Shown piece after piece: positions 6,114 through 9,223 of a stretch of 9,223 nt of DNA. The position numbers and the translations under genes were made by a program. A model generated the notes under the pieces. The model was given only the letters and a program-made list of their open reading frames with translations. It did not search any database and was not told the DNA's origin. Source of the stretch: Bacteroidaceae bacterium (GTDB taxonomy: Bacteria > Bacteroidota > Bacteroidia > Bacteroidales > Bacteroidaceae); assembly GCA_017548225.1 (NCBI GenBank), contig JAFYMV010000156.1, positions 1 through 9,223 of the forward strand. The letters run 5' to 3'. Positions within the stretch are counted from its first letter, which is position 1; each line of letters starts with the position of its first letter.

Positions 6114-6695
6114 ATGGATAAATTTAGCTACGGACTTGGACTCGGTATCGGCCAGCAACTGCTCTCTATGGGTGCAGAGGTGAGCGTTGATGATTTTGCC
6201 CAAGCTATCCGTGATGTATTGGAAGGTAAAGAGACTGCTATGAGCTTCGCTGAAGCACAGCAAATCGTGAACAACCACTTCGCCGAGATGGAGAAGAAAG
6301 CCCACGCGGCTGCCATCGAACAGGGCGAGATGTTCCTCAAGATGAACAAGGAGCGCGCCGGTGTGACTACACTCCCCAGCGGATTGCAGTATGAGGTGTT
6401 GGCTTCGGGCACAGGACGCAAGCCGAAGGCTACCGACAAGGTACGCTGCCACTACGAAGGCCGCTTGGTTGATGGCTCTATGTTTGACAGCTCTATCGAG
6501 CGTGGCGAGCCTGCTGTATTCGGTGTAAACCAGGTGATTGCCGGATGGGTTGAGGCTTTGCAACTCATGAGCGAGGGCGACAAGTGGAAGCTCTACATCC
6601 CCTACAACCTTGGCTACGGCGAGCATGGCGCAGGTGCTGCTATCCCTCCCTACAGCACATTGGTGTTCGAGGTGGAACTCTTGGAGGTATTGTAA
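6114..6695 (+). CDS. FKBP-type peptidyl-prolyl cis-trans isomerase, cytoplasmic FklB/Mip-like
   Basis: A prolyl isomerase of 193 residues without a signal peptide, so it is expected in the cytoplasm. Residues 1-80 form the helical FKBP_N dimerisation domain (opening MDKFSYGLGLGIGQQLL). Residues 88-193 form the FKBP domain. The residues lining the FKBP12 active site are all present: Y114, F124-D125, F136, V141-I142, W145, Y168 and F185. The protein should therefore be catalytically active and able to bind macrolides. I chose the ATG at 6114 because Bacteroidetes homologues begin MDKxSYxLG and the promoter box at 6079-6086 lies just upstream. A longer reading from a TTG at 6084 would start inside that box. 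The gene is followed after 31 nt by a second FKBP gene, almost certainly in the same operon. Confidence 0.93.
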   Translation: MDKFSYGLGLGIGQQLLSMGAEVSVDDFAQAIRDVLEGKETAMSFAEAQQIVNNHFAEMEKKAHAAAIEQGEMFLKMNKERAGVTTLPSGLQYEVLASGTGRKPKATDKVRCHYEGRLVDGSMFDSSIERGEPAVFGVNQVIAGWVEALQLMSEGDKWKLYIPYNLGYGEHGAGAAIPPYSTLVFEVELLEVL

Positions 6696-6726
6696 TAAGG
6701 TATAACCAAAAAAGAAACAAAAGAAT

Positions 6727-7989
6727 ATGAAGAAGAGCATTTTTTCAGTACTTGCAGTGTTCGCTGCAGGTCTTTTCGTAAGCTGCACATCGGCTCCCAA
6801 AGTGAGCCTCGTTGGTGCCAGCAAGGCTGACTCACTCGCCTATACTATGGGTGTAGCACAGACCCAAGGCTTGAAGGATTATCTCGTAGGTCGCATGGAT
6901 ATGGATACCACCTATATGGATAAGTTCGTTGCCGGTGTGCTCGATGGCGTGAAAGCTGATGACAAGAAGAACGCTTACTATGCAGGTACACAGATTGGTC
7001 AGCAGGTGGTAAACCAGATCATCCCTGGCGTTACCAACGAACTCTTTGCTGGCAAGGAGGGCAAACTCAATGAGAAGAATTTTACCAATGCCTTCATCGC
7101 TGGTGTTACTGAGAAGAACATGAAGATGACTCCCGAGGAGGCATACGGACAGGCTATGGAGCTCATGGCTGCCATTCAGGAGAACAGCGACTCTACTGCT
7201 AATCGTAAGGCTCAGATTGCCGATTTCTCATACGCTATGGGATTGGCGCAGACTCAAGGCTTGAAGGGCTTCCTCATGTACCGCATGGGTGTAGATACCC
7301 TTTATATGGCCGACTTTGTTAAGGGCTTGAAGGCTGGTATCAAGGTAGGAGACAACGCCAAGAAGAGTGCTTACTACGCTGGTATCCAGATCGGTCAGCA
7401 GGTTGCCAATCAGATTATCCCCGGTATCAGCCGCGAGGTGTATGGCAATAATGGCCAGTTGATCAGTGAGAAATTCTTCCTTTCAGGCTTCATCGCTGGT
7501 GTTACCGAGAAGAACTTGCTCATGCACCCCTTCGTGGCTCAAAAGGACGCTTTCCGCTTGATTGAGGAGATCAAGAACGAGTACTTTGAGCAGCAGTTCA
7601 ACGATAACAAAGCGCAGGGCGTAGCTTTCCTTGACTCTATCGCTGCTACCGAAGGTGTGGTAAAGACCGAGAGCGGACTCTGCTACAAGGTAATCACTGA
7701 AGGCAAGGGCGCTATCCCCACCGCTACTGACAGAGTGAAGGTACACTATCGTGGTACACTCATCGACGGCACCGAGTTTGACAGCTCATACAGCCGCAAC
7801 GAGCCCACCACCTTCGGCGTTAACCAGGTAATCGCAGGTTGGACCGAGGCGCTCACCTTGATGCCTGTAGGCTCAAAGTGGATGCTCTACATCCCTCAGG
7901 AACTCGCATACGGCAGCCGCGATATGGGCACTATCAAGCCCTTCTCTACACTTGTATTTGAGGTAGAGTTGCTTGAGATTGAAAAGTAA
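6727..7989 (+). CDS. FKBP-type peptidyl-prolyl isomerase lipoprotein with duplicated N-terminal domain
   Basis: A 420-residue envelope isomerase. Residues 1-19 are a lipoprotein signal peptide (AGLFVS) and C20 is the likely lipidated residue; no acidic surface-export signal follows. Two tandem copies of the FKBP_N-type helical domain follow, at about 36-150 and 166-282. They share about half their positions, including AQTQGLK, AYYAG-QIGQQV-NQIIPG and FIAGVTEKN, at a spacing near 131 residues. A linker leads to the FKBP domain at about 310-420. The catalytic residues are kept: Y341, F351-D352, F363, V368-I369, W372, Y395 and F411. The usual IPPY loop is IKPF (403-406). FkpA/Mip proteins normally have one N-domain, which forms a dimer; here one chain could supply both halves, or chaperone capacity may be doubled. 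The gene begins 31 nt after the cytoplasmic FKBP and uses a restricted codon set (GGT, GCT, AAG, CAG), suggesting high expression. Confidence 0.92.
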   Translation: MKKSIFSVLAVFAAGLFVSCTSAPKVSLVGASKADSLAYTMGVAQTQGLKDYLVGRMDMDTTYMDKFVAGVLDGVKADDKKNAYYAGTQIGQQVVNQIIPGVTNELFAGKEGKLNEKNFTNAFIAGVTEKNMKMTPEEAYGQAMELMAAIQENSDSTANRKAQIADFSYAMGLAQTQGLKGFLMYRMGVDTLYMADFVKGLKAGIKVGDNAKKSAYYAGIQIGQQVANQIIPGISREVYGNNGQLISEKFFLSGFIAGVTEKNLLMHPFVAQKDAFRLIEEIKNEYFEQQFNDNKAQGVAFLDSIAATEGVVKTESGLCYKVITEGKGAIPTATDRVKVHYRGTLIDGTEFDSSYSRNEPTTFGVNQVIAGWTEALTLMPVGSKWMLYIPQELAYGSRDMGTIKPFSTLVFEVELLEIEK

Positions 7990-7998
7990 AACCATTAA

Positions 7999-8091
7999 TT
8001 AGGAATTAGGAGTTAGCAATTAGGAATTAGGAGATGCTCGGAAGAGACGGAATGTTTCAAAAACTCCTAACCCCTAGTTCCTAACTCCTAA
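7999..8091. repeat. Degenerate heptamer array with inverted arms (TTAGGA type)
   Basis: Five purine heptamers (TTAGGAA, TTAGGAG, TTAGCAA, TTAGGAA, TTAGGAG at 7999-8033), a 30-nt non-repetitive centre (8034-8063) and four complementary heptamers (CTCCTAA, CCCCTAG, TTCCTAA, CTCCTAA at 8064-8091) can fold as a long imperfect hairpin in several registers. The array begins 9 nt after the FKBP lipoprotein stop codon. Pyrimidine-rich 7-nt units continue toward the next gene: TTTTAAC, TTTTAAC and TCTTCAC at 8118-8138, ending 5 nt before its ATG. It has no U-run directly after the hairpin and so is not a typical terminator. Confidence 0.85.
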
Positions 8092-8096
8092 TTATA

Positions 8097-8121
8097 TTTC
8101 CTCTCTTCCTCCCTCCCTTTT
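8097..8121 (+). other. 25-nt pure pyrimidine tract upstream of the radical SAM gene
   Basis: An uninterrupted run of 25 C/T residues separates the repeat hairpin from the final TTTTAAC units before the start codon at 8144. Its role is unknown. Pyrimidine-rich leaders can bind ribosomal protein S1, but nothing here proves that use. Confidence 0.6.
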
Positions 8122-8143
8122 AACTTTTAACTCTTCACTAAAA

Positions 8144-8923
8144 ATGTCTACTGTAATCTATCCCTCCCCGATATTCGGCCCTATCAAGAGCCGCCGTTTA
8201 GGCATATCGTTAGGCATCAACTTGCTGCCTGGCGATGGAAAGGTGTGTACCTTTGACTGTCTCTATTGCGAGTGTGGATTCAATGCCGAGCGCCGCCCCA
8301 AGCAGAAATTGCCTACACGCTGCGAGGTAGCCCATGCCTTGGAGCAGAAATTGCAGCAGATGCAAGACGAAGGTGTAGCTCCTGATGTGCTCACCTTTGC
8401 TGGTAATGGAGAGCCGACTGCGCACCCCGATTTTGCAGGGGTAATCAATGATACGCTTGCCCTGCGCGACCGCTATTTCCCCCAAGCTAAAGTGAGCGTG
8501 CTCACCAATGGTACACGCATCAACAGAGCAGAGGTATTTGAGGCGCTGAAGCGAGTAGACAATAACATTGTCAAGCTCGACACCGTAGATATGGACTATA
8601 TCTCGCGTATCGACCGCCCCGTAGGTCAGTACGACCTTCCCGCACTCTTGGAGTGCATGCGTGCCTTTGAGGGACGATGTGTCATCCAAACCATGTTTAT
8701 GAAGGGAGTCGATGCTGAAGGAGTGTCTGTAGATAACACCACCTCCGAGTATGTATATCCTTGGCTCGATGCAGTGGGGCGCATCGCTCCGCGTGAGGTG
8801 ATGATTTACACCATCGACAGGGAAACCCCTGCACACGGCTTGCTAAAGGCCACACACGAAGAACTTGACCACATCGTCGCTCTCTTGCAGGCGCGAGGCA
8901 TTAAAGCGTCTGCATCATATTAA
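8144..8923 (+). CDS. Radical SAM protein, COG0731 (TYW1-like Fe-S oxidoreductase) type
   Basis: A 259-residue radical SAM protein. The [4Fe-4S] cluster motif CxxxCxxC is C35-TFD-C39-LY-C42, with a further Cys at 44. The SAM-binding GEP motif is in FAGNGEPTAHPDF (85-97), and VLTNGT (119-124) follows as the next core strand. The opening PSPIFGPIKSRRLGISLGINLLP is characteristic of the COG0731 group, which includes relatives of the wyosine tRNA synthesis enzyme TYW1. The substrate of the short bacterial members is not known, and tRNA modification is only a guess here. There is no signal peptide and no C-terminal Cys-rich domain for additional clusters. The ATG at 8144 is supported by the immediate conserved start. 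It follows the FKBP operon after a repeat-filled spacer without a clear promoter, so it may depend on read-through. It ends before the bidirectional terminator at 9008-9039. Confidence 0.88.
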   Translation: MSTVIYPSPIFGPIKSRRLGISLGINLLPGDGKVCTFDCLYCECGFNAERRPKQKLPTRCEVAHALEQKLQQMQDEGVAPDVLTFAGNGEPTAHPDFAGVINDTLALRDRYFPQAKVSVLTNGTRINRAEVFEALKRVDNNIVKLDTVDMDYISRIDRPVGQYDLPALLECMRAFEGRCVIQTMFMKGVDAEGVSVDNTTSEYVYPWLDAVGRIAPREVMIYTIDRETPAHGLLKATHEELDHIVALLQARGIKASASY

Positions 8924-9007
8924 GCCTTAAGCCATAGAGTATATCTAAAGGCCGCTCTTTTCTGACCGGTGCATAGGTGAGCAATCTAGCATACATACAT
9001 ATAAACA

Positions 9008-9039
9008 ATAAAAAGCCTCCCACTCGGGAGGCTTTTTAT
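9008..9039. terminator. Bidirectional intrinsic terminator between convergent genes
   Basis: A perfect 14-bp stem (9008-9021 with 9026-9039, 4-nt loop) has a GC core GCCTCCC/GGGAGGC flanked by A5 and T5 runs. It therefore works in both directions. It closes rplS 17 nt after its stop codon on the minus strand and the radical SAM gene about 85 nt after its stop on the plus strand. The stretch 8924-9007 holds nothing else I recognise. Confidence 0.93.
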
Positions 9040-9056
9040 ATCGTTGAAGCGTAATG

Positions 9057-9223
9057 TTAAGCGTTCTTGGTGATAACTCGTCTTTCTTTGATACGAGCCT
9101 TCTTACCGGTAAGAGCGCGGAGGTAGTACAACTTAGCGCGACGAACCTTACCAACCTTGTTCACTACGATGCTGTCGATAGCCGGTGAGTTGATGGGGAA
9201 GATACGCTCAACACCTACAGTAC
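9057..9223 (-). CDS. rplS: 50S ribosomal protein L19, C-terminal part
   Basis: The gene enters from the right edge, so its 5' end is missing; 54 residues and the stop codon are visible. They read GVERIFPINSPAIDSI, then VRRAKLYYLR, then KKARIKERR, the well-known conserved C-terminal half of L19, which sits at the interface between the large and small ribosomal subunits. The reading frame is open from the window edge to the TAA at 9059-9057. The codons are those of a highly expressed gene. The terminator follows directly. Confidence 0.93.
   Translation of the reverse strand, partial: TVGVERIFPINSPAIDSIVVNKVGKVRRAKLYYLRALTGKKARIKERRVITKNA

Noticed and set aside
6102..6824. Long open frame of 240 codons on the minus strand across the FKBP genes
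   Set aside because: It lies antisense to a complete, well-conserved FKBP domain and to the start of the next gene, and its translation shows no recognisable domain.
7999..8091. Intrinsic terminator after the FKBP operon
   Set aside because: The hairpin has a 30-nt centre, many alternative registers and no U-run directly after it; it may slow transcription but lacks terminator features.
8210..8836. Open frame of 208 codons on the minus strand inside the radical SAM gene
   Set aside because: The plus-strand frame has the full CxxxCxxC and GEP motifs; the antisense frame is a by-product of its codon use.
1..9223. Mobile element, phage or genomic-island content
   Set aside because: No transposase, integrase, tRNA attachment site or terminal inverted repeats were seen; the genes are mostly housekeeping or common Bacteroidales families.

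Overview
The window looks like a chromosomal, housekeeping-type segment from a member of the Bacteroidales (Bacteroides/Prevotella-like). The evidence is fourfold. Three gene starts are preceded by the Bacteroidetes -7 box TAnnTTTG. Start codons follow A/T-rich leaders with no Shine-Dalgarno sequence. Several exported proteins carry typical Bacteroidetes signal peptides, with lipoboxes ending V-S-C or an A|Q cleavage site. The protein families are also characteristic: a lipoprotein dipeptidyl-peptidase III with HECLGH, paired FKBP isomerases, and a GreA beginning MAYMSQEGY. I see no phage, IS, CRISPR, tRNA or rRNA genes.

Left part, minus strand (1-5926): the 5' end of greA lies at the window edge. 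Its leader contains a promoter and an intrinsic-terminator-like hairpin. Next come two paralogous small exported proteins of unknown function (303-926 and 1061-1639), a mannose-1-phosphate guanylyltransferase (1824-2912) with its own promoter, a short DNA-alkylation-repair (AlkD-like) protein (3105-3671) with a terminator after it, and a lipoprotein M49 dipeptidyl-peptidase III (3829-5865). The last two may be cotranscribed through a spacer filled with heptamer repeats.

Right part, plus strand (6079-8923): a divergent intergenic region separates dipeptidyl-peptidase III from a two-gene FKBP operon. The first gene encodes a cytoplasmic FklB/Mip-type isomerase. The second encodes a lipoprotein isomerase whose N-terminal domain is duplicated in tandem. 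After a second heptamer-repeat spacer comes a COG0731-type radical SAM protein. A strong bidirectional terminator (9008-9039) separates it from the convergent 3' end of rplS (ribosomal protein L19), which runs off the right edge.

The genes do not form one pathway. Dipeptidyl-peptidase III and the lipoprotein FKBP share an envelope-facing theme of peptide processing and protein folding; GreA and L19 belong to transcription and translation. The least explained parts are between genes. Two spacers (3672-3828 and 7990-8143) consist almost entirely of degenerate 7-nt purine repeats followed by their pyrimidine complements, able to fold into long hairpins. The greA leader looks like an attenuator that could release a small RNA of about 50 nt. 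One of the two paralogous exported proteins carries a precise 25-residue insertion at its signal-peptide junction. No intergenic stretch exceeds 300 bases.
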